Positions 46,491 to 57,617 of a stretch of DNA of 64,000 nt are shown here, one piece after another; position 1 is the stretch's first letter, and each line of letters opens with the position of its first letter. Where the stretch lies: positions 478,444,806 through 478,508,805 of the forward strand of contig OZ010795.1 in the NCBI GenBank assembly GCA_963932465.1, in the 5' to 3' direction. The position numbers and the translations under genes are program-made. Below the pieces are notes generated by a model, which ran no database searches, was not told the origin of the DNA, and saw only the letters and a program-made list of their open reading frames with translations. This DNA comes from Maratus speciosus (Eukaryota; Arthropoda; Arachnida; Araneae; Salticidae).

Positions 46491-47907
46491 ATATCTTGTA
46501 GAGATCTGCACGGGCCGGAATTTCCAGACCCGGGCCCGGCCCGAACGAAAGCTATCTTGGACCGGCCCGGTGTAAAAATTGAAATTTCGGCCCGAGCCCG
46601 GCCCGGCCCGTTTGCATTTTTACAGTTCTCGGCCCGGCCCGTACAAAAATCAGTGAAAACAGGCCCGGCACGACTCAATTTCTACAAAATAAATCCGCTT
46701 TTTCTTGACATACAATTAAGATTCTTTTAATGAATACTACATACATATTTATGGGAACACTTTACAGTATATTTTAGATTACTATGTGTTCGCAAAACAG
46801 AAAACACACAATAGTAAACATTAACGATTACTTACAATGTTTTAGTCATCGTCTCTACAGATATTTCAAAATTCAAATAAGGATTCATTAAAAGATTAAT
46901 GCAGTAGAGAATAAAGGATTAAAAACATGATAACTTTTGAAGCTATATAATAAAAAGTAGATTTGTGAAAATATTACTCTCATTTTCTCAAGTCCAAAGG
47001 AGCTACATTTCGACACATTTATGAATTCATTTCTTTTCGGAAACGCGTAAGATTGGCAGGTATTCTTATTCAGAAACTATGTAAATGCCGTTTTTCCATA
47101 GATAAAAGCAATATATCTTTCTGAAAACACTGCCAAAGTTAGCGTTTTGAATCGAATTTCCGGAAGCGATAGCACAGGAAAGGAGCAAAACGTACAGCCA
47201 CGTGACAACAATCTCTGTTATCTCTGTAAGTAATTTATCAATTATGGAGAAAGCTATTCGTTTCCAAATGCCTTCAATAGTCAGGCCTGCTTTTATGCTT
47301 TTATAGTTAAAAATGAGTCAGAAAATGTGTCTGAAAGTTTCACATTGTTGAGCAGTGAATATTAGAACCACTTTAAGTTATATTTACAAAGATACTGTTA
47401 ACATAAGTTCATTATCACTATTAATACCTTGTTTTACAAAACGTAATGCCTGTCCTACACATCCTGCGACCGATTAAGACCAGTTCCGTCCCGGTACGTG
47501 TCGTCTGACTCCGGGTTTAATTTTTTTCAGCAATCTAGTAACTGTCCGATGCCCATCTCTACGATGGACATGCTATATTTCTGTATTGATGTTGTTAAAC
47601 TCGCATCGGCTTGTGACACACACTTATACTTCTCGAGAAAATCATATTCATTGAAAATAGCTCGTATTTTATCTCCTTCGCTTGAATTCTTATATCGGGC
47701 CGATAGGCCCGATTAATTTTTTTATCGGCCCGACCCGTTAATTTTGTCTGTCGGCCCGGCCCGGCCCGTTCAAAAAATTGTCCTAATTCTGCCGGCCCGG
47801 CCCGTTTGAAAATTTGCCTTCACTCCGCCGGCCTGGCCCGGCCCGCGGGCCAGGCCGGGTAAGGGCCTCGGGCCAAGCCCGGGCCCGTGCAGACCTCTAA
47901 TATCTTG
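46491..47907. mobile_element. hAT MITE with 8-bp target duplication ATATCTTG
   Basis: TIRs TAGAGATCTGCACGGGCCGG and, inverted, TAGAGGTCTGCACGGGCCC, with target duplication ATATCTTG at 46,491-46,498 and 47,900-47,907. Both ends carry ~180 bp of GGCCCGGCCCG-type repeats, a likely transposase-binding zone. The 1.4-kb body has no transposase. It includes a diverged dispersed repeat (47,030-47,350) also found at 9.5 kb. Confidence 0.9.
47030..47350. repeat. Diverged dispersed repeat, copy 2
   Basis: Same word order as 9,466-9,806 (TTCAGAAACTAT, GCAATATATCTTTC, GCGTTTTGAATCGAATTTCC, CACGTGAC, TTCGTTTCCAAAT). It lies within the hAT MITE, so either the hAT carried it or it is part of a larger old hAT family present at both sites. 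Confidence 0.6.
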
Positions 47908-48431
47908 AGACATTATGATTTTAATGTGGTTTTTAAACCGGTTAATAAATTAACTTTTTCGCAACTTAAGGACCAAATTCCTCCTCATAATTATTGGGGA
48001 GTTTACAGCATTCAATGCCAATGTGGTTTGTCCTACATTGGACAAACTAAACGAAAACTCCGTTACAGAGTCAATGAACACAGAAACTATGTAAAGAAAA
48101 AAGAATTACAGAAATCCTCTCATTGCTAGGGGGGGGGGGACATAATTTTAATTTTGACTCAGCTACCATTATCAAGAAATGCATTACTCCTCTGGATTTA
48201 GACATTTTTGAGGCTCTTCATATCCATAAATTTAAAGACTCCTTGGTTAATGATTTATCTAGTACACCATACATCTCAACTTTCTGGGTGGATTTGTTGT
48301 GTCACGACACTTCACTTCCGAATTAATTTTATTGGCTGTTAGAACTTGATGGTCTTTTGGTATTTTGTTTTGATATTTGGGTTTTCACCGTTCATGTAGT
48401 TGGGGGGATATTGTTTTTAAAGTTTTTTACA

Positions 48432-48470
48432 CTGAGGATGTGAGTCCTAGTACTCACGAAACGTATATGT
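48432..48470 (+). ncRNA. Hammerhead-like motif, PLE plus copy
   Basis: CTGAGGA, extra T, GTGAGT-CCTAGT-ACTCAC, then GAAAC. Stem III is slightly decayed here (GTATATGTA) compared with the minus copy (GTATACGTA). Confidence 0.55.
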
Positions 48471-48529
48471 ATGATCAAATCAACTTATTTTATTGTGTGT
48501 TTAAACGTTGTTTTTAAATAATTTCTATA

Positions 48530-49340
48530 CATTATTATAATATTCAAACACTCTAGAATCAAAGTTATTTATGATGGTCTGAATCTACACAATGATTTAT
48601 TTTATTTTATATTTATTCTTTGAATAATTCAGCTTCATTCATAATAAAATGTATTATTGGCGTTATCATGCATGCAATTCATTGCTAATTCTATTAATGA
48701 AATAGAAAGTTAATTATAATGCATAATTAAAATAAATAAAATATTTTTACTCTGTTATAGCTGCTTTCTGTTCATAGTTCATTGCATTTCTTTTCAGAAG
48801 TACAAAGTATTTTTTGATATTTTTTCGTGTCTAACGTAAATGTTATCGCGGACCTTTGTCTTCGCTTAAGCCGTAAAAATATTTTATTATTTAAAATGGA
48901 AATGCAAATGCATAAAAATCAAGCTATATGTTAAAAATTAAAGGGGAAAAAAACTTAAATAAAGAATAAAATTATGATTTTTGGCAGTACGAATTTTCAT
49001 GATGGTCTAAGCTCATCTCAATGAATTCCTTGTGTAGTTATTTCCCATTTTATTGTTAATATTTTTCATCTTATTTCTTTAAATTAAGGGCATTTTTTTG
49101 TTTATAAATTAAATTAATGAAATTTTTTTTTACGTCATTATTGTTTCTTTCTGTGACTTCATCTCTTTTTGACTTCATATGATCAATTTATTTTGATTTT
49201 TTTCTACGCGTGTTAATGTAAGCAAGTGCTTTTGGAATCATAATTAATGAACCACAAATACTTTATTTCACAGGTGGACACAGCCTGTGAGCTACGTCGC
49301 GCGCGTACTTCTATGTTTTAAGCACTAATTTTATCCTTTT
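48530..49340. other. AT-rich non-coding stretch
   Basis: No gene or paired repeat ends were recognised between the PLE and the next hammerhead-like motif. Confidence 0.4.
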
Positions 49341-49342
49341 CA

Positions 49343-49380
49343 GTGATGATGGAGCTTTAGGAGCTCCGAAACAGCGGTAT
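49343..49380 (+). ncRNA. Degenerate hammerhead-like motif
   Basis: GTGATGA (first core base C changed to G), extra T, stem II GGAGCT..AGCTCC, then GAAAC. It is laid out as in the two PLE motifs but with a different stem II. It is probably the 3' end of another, lost PLE copy; it would not cleave with the C-to-G change. Confidence 0.4.
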
Positions 49381-49919
49381 GCATCCTTTTGCTCACACAT
49401 ATTTACAATCTGTGCTAGTTTCCCGTTCTCTCATTTATTTGACAACAAACACTCGTATTTTAAAGCAAATTTGTTTATTTTCGATCATTTAACTATTTTA
49501 ACTTTTACGGTGAAGAAAGTTTTGTTAACAATGGTGTGCAGTTTGATAGTTCTGCTTATTGAGTTATGGCCAGAATCTTGATCACAAAGTTGACGAAATT
49601 TACATTCCCCCCCAGATATGGCAGGATGCTAAGTCAATTAATTTAATTCTCAAATTAGATTATTTAATTGACGATTAATTAAAAGAATGGTGCGTTCCAT
49701 GTTTGGTATCTGTAACTATGTTTGTGACTTAGCCTTTGGCGAGGGAGCAACCCTTTTCGCAAGCCGCCCGCTAATTCAAATGTTCTTTAAAAATATTCTT
49801 CGTTATGCAGTCCAATATTTTGATGATCCGTATTTAAAAAGTAAAAACAAAACCATTATAAAATCACTGCTGGGTCTGTGTTTGTCCTTCTGCCACAGTC
49901 ATTTTGCTCCGAAACTATA

Positions 49920-50560
49920 GAACATGGAAAGTTCAAATTGGCTGAAGAAATAAAGGTTATTGTCCCACATATTTATAGATTATTAACCATTCACAAATAT
50001 ATTTAGGAAAAATGTACAGGAACTAATTAGGTATTATATTTTCAGAGTTATTGTCAAAAATGTAATGCAAAAATATGCCCCCCACCCACCTCTATTTCCG
50101 AATCTACTGAACTAAAATTATGAAAAAATTAGAGGTAGTAGAAGTTATTTTAAACCTTGCAGGAAAACTACATCGTTGATCCTAGGTCGCATATTTTTTG
50201 TGAAAATCGCATTTTTCCGTTACACACAAATTTCAATTTGCCGGCATTTAGAGTTGACGAGTGCTGAATGTAACTATTGTCCCTGAAGTATAAAAGGATT
50301 GTTAATAATGATTTGCGAAAAAAAAAATGTAGGTAATTAGCCCAGATACTAACCCTAAAGATCCGGACGATTTGGACATACATAAAGGCACGGGCGACAT
50401 ACTTTATGTGCTATCGGCTTTTAAAATCTTAATAACAATTTTTAATGATATATTTGTGTAATACAATGCCCAGTTACTATTTCATATGTTTATTGTACGG
50501 AATCCTCTGTATGCGAGTAATACTCGCACTTGACTGGTTATTTATCTATCTTACCTCCGT
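49920..50560 (-). repeat. Dispersed repeat R50, uninterrupted copy
   Basis: Reverse complement of pieces spread over 25,036-29,680. It includes CAGTCAAGTGCGAGTATTAC, GGATTCCGTACAATA and CTGGGCATTGTATTACACAA. The upstream frame 49,687-49,920 (+) has no recognisable domain. The CAAGTGCGAGT..ACTCG and GGTTCCGTAC words recall Lepidopteran Helitron-type repeats from memory; that is not checked. Confidence 0.65.
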
Positions 50561-50983
50561 ACATTCTTTTTTTTTTACGACTGTAGAAAGAGGAAAGTAA
50601 CCAGTAGATACGTGCGAAGAATACGCGCTTAACTGCCCCGTCCCAATCCGTTATACAATCCTGCATTCCCCCATATCCCCTTTTTAAAATGTAAGTGGCA
50701 TTTCGAACGAACAAAGTCTTTTAACAAAAAATCAGTATGCAATGCCAGATCTCGGCAAAAAATCCTTTCCAGTGATACCTCATTCATCGTTGTAAGCTAC
50801 ATATTAGCTACATTCAATATGCGATGTCAGATCTGAGAAAAAAAAATACAGAGTGTCTATAAAATAATGTATCAATTATAAATTTCAGTATTATCAACTA
50901 TAAACATTGTAGAGTGTTGCTTCAAGGTCACAAATAAAGTCACTCACTCAAACAGTTTACTCAAATAGTTTACTCAAACAGTT

Positions 50984-52084
50984 TAATCCTTTATCTACTG
51001 CATTATGATCTATTGCCATTTTTTCATGTGTAATTTTTTTTTCAGTTACTACAATAAAAATGAAAGGATAAACATAAAAAAGTACTTACCCGTGAGAAAT
51101 TTAATTATTTAGAGGTAATTAATTAAAGTGGTACTTTAAAGTACCGTCAGTACACTATGACTAAAATATCGTAACAGAAAACCCACAAGGTATTTCAAAT
51201 GGCACCGGAAAATATTTCGATTTAATAAGTATGTGCAATATAGGCTTTTTCATATTTACAAAAAAATCTTTTGGCAAATTCCGGTGCCAATCATTTATTT
51301 GAACACTTTAGAATTGAAAATGCTTTGCCACTGAAATGGTTTAAAAAAAACTATTTTTTTTTTTTTTTTTTTAGCTTTCGATCTTGTTAGCAGTCCTTTA
51401 GTTGTGCGACGTCTATATTCCAGGGACAACATGTTCTCTCGCATCTCCACATATGCAATATATGAACTTACATATCCCATTTCTAGCGTAGCAAAAACGA
51501 GCCGGTGCCACAACTTTTTCAATTTCCTATAAAAAAAAAATAACAATGAAATAGAAAAGAAATACCAGGGAAATCATTACTACAGTACATTGTAGTAATT
51601 ACATTTTAAAGCAGATGAAAACGACGGATAACTACAAGCATACGAAAGGTAAATAAGATGTTTTCTCCAACACCCAGTGTATTGACGGTACTTATGAGTA
51701 CCACCAAGTAATTCAACTGTTAAATCAAATGCATACACCGTTCACCTAAAATGGATAGTCAAACTATATTCTAAGGTCATAATGAACACATAAAAAAAAC
51801 AGCACTTATCTTATATCTTTTACTCTGTTTGCAGCAATAAAAAGACGAGCGTGAAAATCTGTACAAAATGTCAGCACAAAACCCATCATCTGTATTAAAG
51901 ATAGCCTCCTTCCTCTCTAAAATAACAAATCTAGAAGTACTGCTGCCATTTATCCGAATAAAGTGGAGTTAAAAGAGTGTTTTTGCAAAGTACCATTAGA
52001 ATATTCGCTAGTAATATTCACTATGGGATATAAGTTTAAAGTGAGTGGTACTTATAAGTACCATCAGTAGATAGAGGGTTAAGA
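50984..52084. mobile_element. TTAA element, TIR CCCTCTATCTACTG
   Basis: Left TTAATCCTTTATCTACTG and inverted right TTAACCCTCTATCTACTG, 1.1 kb. The palindromic word GGTACTT.AAGTACC occurs at 51,131, 51,688 and 52,053, twice subterminally. There is no transposase. The TTAA target and CCCT start are piggyBac-like. Confidence 0.75.
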
Positions 52085-52605
52085 TAAGCGCAGGCGCGAG
52101 TAGTGCTTTGTTATTGACTCGCTTGCGCAAAATTCTCCGCTTCTCCACATACGCAAAATGGCGACTCCTGGGTGTAAAGCGTTATTGCTAGTTTGCAGAT
52201 TTCACCTGACATAACGACATGAGATTTTTTTCTTTGGGGCTCGTGTCTACGTCCCACCGCTACCTAATTATTTGCCACAGTTGAGACACAGAATTGAAGA
52301 GTCTATTACTTCCATTACTCCGGAATTGTTAACTGAAGTTATAATGGGAAAAATTGGAGTGTAGGTTGTATGTGTGCCGTATAACTAAAGGTGCACATAT
52401 TGAACATTTGTCAGAAAAACTAAGTTAGTTTACCTTCAATTTGATGTATGATTTTGTAAATCGTCTAAATTAAAGTATGTTATAACATACCATTGAAACT
52501 GGGACATTCTTTTATGGACACCCTTACTAATACAGTGACTCTTATTCATCGTATTAGACTACATATTAGTTGAGAAAAAAGGTATGTTGACAGCATAAAT
52601 AATAT

Positions 52606-53728
52606 AGGGGAGGTGTGGGATGAATGGGACATTTTCACAAAAATATTTTTTTTAAATTTTTTTATTTAAGTTACTATCAATATTATATATCACATTTCAT
52701 GCATTAGGTATTTGCCAACATATATGAACAATATTTATTCTAGATTATGATTTATTCATAAAAATATTAGGAATTCAAAAAAACGTTCCTTCCTGTCCCA
52801 ATCATCCCCACAGCAGGGATGAATGGGACACTAATAGGGATGGATGGGACACAAAGATTTTCCTCCCTGTATTCAATTTTACTAAATTAAAATTTATAAA
52901 TATAACCGTATATGAAAATTATATTTGTAATATATGATTTTACAGCACGAATCGATATATATATTTTTTTTTTCAATAACTTCTTTTATTGCAATTTTAA
53001 CTTTTAATGCGGACTTCGGCTATCAACCTGTACTTTTTTTCCACTTATGAGGCATTTTAGATTTGAAATGAAAGTGAAAATGTCTTTAAATATAGCATAG
53101 CTAATAATTTTCAATCATAACTTATTAACTAATATTAATTAAATGTATCGTAGAAACATGCAGAACGGAAATTATTGTGTCGATCGGAAAGTCCTGTCGT
53201 GTTGGGAAAATCAATTCGTACCGGAAAATTCTGCCCGATAATTATTAGACATTAGATATCGAAATCAATGTCTAATAATTAAATGATTGAATTTTCCGGT
53301 ACGAATTGATTTTCCCAACACGACCCGACTTTCCGATTGACCCAATATGTTAGGGGTGGGGATTTATTTGTGCAACATTTCTAAATTCAATGTAATTTCC
53401 CCCATTTGATCAATACACATATACTATTTTTATCAATTTTATCTATTTTGATTAAGTTTTAGTACCAATTTTTTGATAATCCATTAATAATTATTACAAT
53501 ACAATAAGCAACACTCAGAAATTTTAAACAATAACACCTCATATAATACTATTTAATACTATTAATTGACGTAAATTATTGATTTATCATCCTATATAAT
53601 ACTATTTAATTAATAAATAAAATTTTCAACAGCTCTAGGGAGGAGTGAGAATGTCCGATTCATCCCCATTTGAAATGTCCCAATCATCCCCATGATGCAT
53701 AATATCCCTTCTCACCCATTTTACCTCG
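52606..53728. mobile_element. Element with GGGATGAATGGGACA repeats at both ends
   Basis: GGGATGAATGGGACA (52,617), two further copies near 52,816-52,850, and inverted variants at 53,655-53,690. The outer ends (GGGGAGGTGTGGGATG and, inverted, GAGGTAAAATGGGTGAGAAG) are only loosely alike. It is probably a TIR-type DNA element with subterminal repeats. It contains the hairpin at 53,171. Confidence 0.5.
53171..53347. mobile_element. 177-bp near-perfect hairpin MITE
   Basis: Arms CGATCGGAAAGTC.TGTCGTG and TTGGGAAAATCAATTCGTAC pair with CGGAAAATTC.. across the centre. The inner ATTATTAGACATT/AATGTCTAATAAT pairs again around GATATCGAAATC. Only a few mismatches exist over ~80 bp of stem. Confidence 0.85.
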
Positions 53729-54136
53729 AAAATTATTTTGTCACAATGGTTACTATTCATTCATTTTAATTATTGAAATTGAACATTAAAATAAATAACT
53801 ACAACATAGCTTAATTTTGCAAAACAAATTATTTCAACAGGTATGCTATAAAGACTGTAACGTCTAATTTGATTACTTATAAGCTAGAGCTTTAAAAATA
53901 TATATATGTGGTCGCCACGCATGTTAGAAGTTAAATTTATACAGTCGTGGAAAAAAAGTAAACACCCCCTACTAACACTGCAACTAATTGTAATAGAAAA
54001 AAAGTTACCGCTACCAAATTATTGACAATAAAATCTGCTTTTAATTGATGCATATGAAATTTGCTTAGTGGGTCATCTACAAATCAAACCGGACCAAACT
54101 TCGTTTCTTTCAATAGCAGCACCCAATTTTCCAACG

Positions 54137-54212
54137 GTCCAACGTACACTTTATTCATGTGTTTTTATTTTACATCGTCTTTAAATTTATGAATAAAGTA
54201 TACGTTGGATAG
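54137..54212. repeat. Small foldback
   Basis: CCAACGTACACTTTATTCAT pairs with ATGAATAAAGTATACGTTGG around a ~35-base loop. A lone Tc1-like end word (TACAGTCGTGGAAAAAAAGT) lies at 53,939 without a matching partner. Confidence 0.7.
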
Positions 54213-54296
54213 CAACATATATTTTGTTTATAATTAGATATTACAACGTAAAGTCTATTATTATTACAACCTCTATTGCTTTAAACAAACATCATG

Positions 54297-54660
54297 GCAT
54301 ATTTCGAAAGCTCTAAAAATATCCGGATAGCCCCGGAATATGAAAAAAAAAATTATTAAGTTAATGCAAAAGATTAATTTTCTTAGCAGAAAATATTGGG
54401 AGCTGTTATTTTGGGCATGAAATCGTTTTTATATTTCTTTAATATTTTTCTTTCCACAATAATCGTAATTCCTATATTCAGCTTAAGAAAGAACTGTAAT
54501 AACCATAAGTTTATGATTTCTTATCTTAGTAATGTTGAAGTATTAATTTAATTGTGGGTGCATGTAACATGTTATGTCCATCAATGAAATACATAGACAT
54601 GGAAATCTGTAAAAGGAAAGTTTTTTCTAGAGTTTTAGTAAGTAGTAAGTTAGAACTGGA
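54297..54660. repeat. Low-copy direct repeat, copy A
   Basis: TTCGAAAGCTCTAAAAATAT, AAAATATTGGGAG and CATGTAACATGTTATG recur at 57,280-57,614 (copy B, continuing at 59,160-59,300 after a Tc1 insertion) and partly at 62,190-62,490 (copy C). All three are in the same orientation. Confidence 0.8.
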
Positions 54661-55059
54661 TTCATAGCGTTCAATCGTATTTTTGTTTTTAACCCTCTAA
54701 TGCGTGATTTTTTATTTTTTCTTAAAAAAAAATATATTTGCTTCCTTGACAGCCATAAATTACAGGAAAAATATTGAAAAAATTTTCACTCTTATATTTT
54801 TTAGTATTTTGGAGGGTTTTTTTTATTGTTGCCAAATGGCAACACCATGCATTAACCCCCAAAATTTTTTTTAAAACTTTGCCAACTAGCAACACTGTGC
54901 TGTTTTATTGCAATTTTTTTTTGAAAATTGTAAGATTTTAAATGCATACAATACTTTACATACACTTAGAAAAATAAAATTATATATATGTGTGGTATGT
55001 CTGCATATACGTATATATATATATATATATATTTTACCTTAAAGCTGATATATTTTGAT

Positions 55060-55230
55060 TCCAATGTGCATGTTTCGATTAAAAGAAATGTACTTAGAAA
55101 TGGATTAATACGAATCGAAAGACTGAGTACTAGAGTTAAAGATATGTTTAGTGATATTTTAGAGTGGTGCCGCTTGGGATTCAAGCATGGTTATCCTCGC
55201 AATTTCATCAGGAGAATAACTTGTGATTTT
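55060..55230 (+). pseudogene. Possible RT C-terminal fragment
   Basis: The frame contains SIKRNVLRNGLIRIERLSTR, then LGFKHGYPRNFIRR. This resembles the region after the YxDD in PLE-like RTs (KRxxxxxLxxRxxRLxS ... NGYPxxFI). No other RT motif surrounds it, so the call is tentative. Confidence 0.35.
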
Positions 55231-56111
55231 ATTAAGAGTAGCAGGTACGGAACTGAACTGAACTCAGTGATGGATGAGAATGGAGGTTTTGATGAGTTGA
55301 TTGATCTAATGAGTTAGAGAGATATTTTGGTGGATGTTGTAGTTCTGTTTAGTTTTTCATAGTTTTTCATTTTTTCAATTTTGGTCTTGGCGAGTGAAGG
55401 GGAACGTAGCATGCGTAAAGTCTGACTTAACCCTGCAGTGTATGTCGTTAGCCATACCGCTCGCCTTCTGTTCTGTTCTGTTATGTCTTGCAATTATATA
55501 TATTTTCTTTAGTTTGGTTATTCAGTTTGATTTTAAGAGTTAAGTTTATGATGGTTATTATAATATTTTTGATGTGAGTTTCAATGCAGCTATGGTGAGT
55601 GATGGATTTTGATATTTTGTTTGTGGTTTTAAATATATATATATATATATATATACTATATATATATAATAATTTTAAATCTAAATTTAACTTACAAGTC
55701 ATATAACAATATTAACCAAAATTCTAAATAAAGACGGCATGTAATAATATTATACATTAATTGTTATCTATCAACAAAATAATAATGGTACAAATTATAG
55801 TTCTAAGATATTAAATGAACATATGAAGTTAGATGCTACAATAGAATCATTTTTAATTTATAAATGAATAAGAAGATATGGTGTCCTGATACAGAACACA
55901 ATAGAAGTATTGTAAAAAATATAATTAAATAAAAACATACTAAAATGCGGAAAAGCAGCCATATTTATCCTGTATTTTAAACCAATTGAAATCATTTAAA
56001 TTTTAAAACCAAATTGGGCTTATAAAGTGTAATATCACATGCAAAATACAATGAAAAAATCATAGGCTAATAAAATATACTCTATAAATATATGGGCTGG
56101 AGAATACCATG

Positions 56112-56190
56112 CTGCAGATAATATGCTGCATATTCTGCAGCAAATTATCTGCAAATTCTGCAGATAATATGCTGCAGAATACCATAGAAT
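56112..56190. repeat. Cluster of CTGCAG palindromes
   Basis: GAATACCAT.GCTGCAGATAAT occurs at both ends and CTGCA words recur about seven times within 80 bp, arranged partly as inverted repeats. Nothing else is recognised nearby. Confidence 0.6.
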
Positions 56191-57279
56191 TTTATATCAA
56201 TAATATTTATCAAAGTTATGAATGGTAACCAATAGAACATTTATTGTTTTTGTTTAAACGTAACCAAACACTTAATTCATTTTACCCTAGTGTAAACTAT
56301 ACAGCCCAGAACTTTACACCGTTGTTTTTTATCTAAGTGTTGTGGCCAGTGATCAATTTTATCCTTCCTGACATCTTTAGAAGTTTCATATTGCTGAAAA
56401 CAATGGACTAGTAAGTTGTTACTATAAAATTTTAATCTAAGGCTTTTTTCTTTTTTTTTTTTTTTTTTTTTTTTTGATGATGTAACTGGTACCTTCAGAA
56501 GGGCATGGACACGGAAGCACAAGGGAAGGAGAATAGAGCTCCTTTAAATCTGAAAATGATGTATTTTGGCAATTTTTTATCATTTGGCTCCCGTTTAACA
56601 AAAAAGTTATATCTGCCATTAGGGGGGACCCCTCAAATTGGGAGTCTCGGGGCAGCTGCCCACATGTCCCTGCATTAGTCAGGCCCTGGCTTTACAGTAA
56701 ACTGAGAATATTTTGTATTTAATAAGAGTCGTTTGTCGAGTTAGGGTGACATATGGTGATAAAAGTGAAAAAAATTAAATATCATGCGAACCAGTTGTGT
56801 AACAAACAATGCTCAAAATGTTTACAAAAGCGGAACTCAATTCATGGTGTTGCCAAATTGCAACAAATGTATTTTCACGTGCATGCAATTTTTGTTCAAA
56901 TAAACATAACTGAAAATTATTTAAAATAACTTTTAAAAGTATATTCTTTTCAGAAATATTTTTTTCAAATGAAATTTTGCATGTTAAATATTTTTTATAT
57001 GAGTTAGAAATCCAACTATGGCTAACAAAATGGAAAGTATCAAAAGTTGCTTTTTATTTCTAATTTATAAACAACTATTGCCAACTATGATACTTTTTAT
57101 GAACTAAATCTAAATATAGGACCAACATGAATACGTAAAGCATAAAGTTGTCAAGAGACAACGGTAAATAAACAATAAGGAGGGAAATTTTAATATGTTG
57201 CCAACTGGCAACAGTATGAACTAGAGGGTTAAGTACTGTGCATGTAACCTCTAGAGTTTCAAATAGATATCGGGGATAA

Positions 57280-57614
57280 TTCGAAAGCTCTAAAAATATC
57301 CGGATATTCTTAGAATAGGAAAAAATCATTAAGTTAATGCAGAAGATAAATTTTCTTATCAGAAAATATTGGGAGGTGTTATTTTGGACATGAAATCACC
57401 TTTATATTTCTTTAATACTTTCCTTTCTACAATAATCGTAATTCCTGTAATCGACTTAGTAAAAAGCTGTAACAACCATTAGTTTACGATTTCTTCTCCT
57501 AGTAATGTTGAAGTGGTAATTTAATTGGGGAAGCGTGTAACATGTTATGCATGGAAATGGGCAAAATGAAAGCTTTTTCACAGTATTTCGAATAGAGTTT
57601 TATATAAAGTAGTA
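57280..57614. repeat. Low-copy direct repeat, copy B
   Basis: Matches copy A with ~85% similarity by eye. The Tc1 element inserted at its right end; the sequence resumes at 59,160. Confidence 0.75.
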
Positions 57615-57617
57615 GTA

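Larger units (their letters stand above)
46210..48326 (+). pseudogene. PLE RT/GIY-YIG fragment split by a hAT
   Basis: The upstream piece (INRARLICSDNNSLITELN..) and downstream piece (SNILRHYDFNVVFKPVNKL, then GVYSIQCQCGLSYIGQTKRK) are one frame once the hAT and one target duplication are discounted. It keeps GIY-YIG without the TGA of the minus copy. The TAG plus 11-G run at 48,127-48,139 is shared with the minus copy and precedes the terminal HNFNFDSATIIKKCITPLDL segment. It lacks all catalytic RT motifs because of 5' truncation. Confidence 0.85.
46210..48524 (+). mobile_element. Penelope-like element, inverted 5'-truncated copy
   Basis: It begins in the RT thumb region (46,210; AATTCATGTCACCCCCCTTC) and continues to the same 3' end as the minus copy, so the two form a ~2-kb imperfect inverted repeat joined head to head. 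It is split by a hAT at 46,499-47,899. The coding parts 46,259-46,498 and 47,900-48,326 join to the same RT C-terminus and GIY-YIG domain. Confidence 0.85.
54690..57232. mobile_element. TTAA element with TIR CCCTCTA, 2.5 kb
   Basis: Left TTAACCCTCTAATGCG and inverted right TTAACCCTCTAGTTCA. The palindrome GTTGCCAA.TGGCAAC repeats near both ends (54,829, 54,882, 56,850, 57,197). It sits in a position separating direct-repeat copies A and B. Contents: TA microsatellites, a possible RT fragment and poly-T at 56,449-56,475. Confidence 0.65.

Noticed and set aside
53939..53965. Left end of a Tc1-like element (TACAGTCGTGG)
   Set aside because: No matching inverted end was found downstream, so no element can be supported.
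54966..55702. Tyrosine/isoleucine repeat peptides
   Set aside because: They are translations of TA microsatellites; only the 55,060-55,230 segment hints at an RT fragment.
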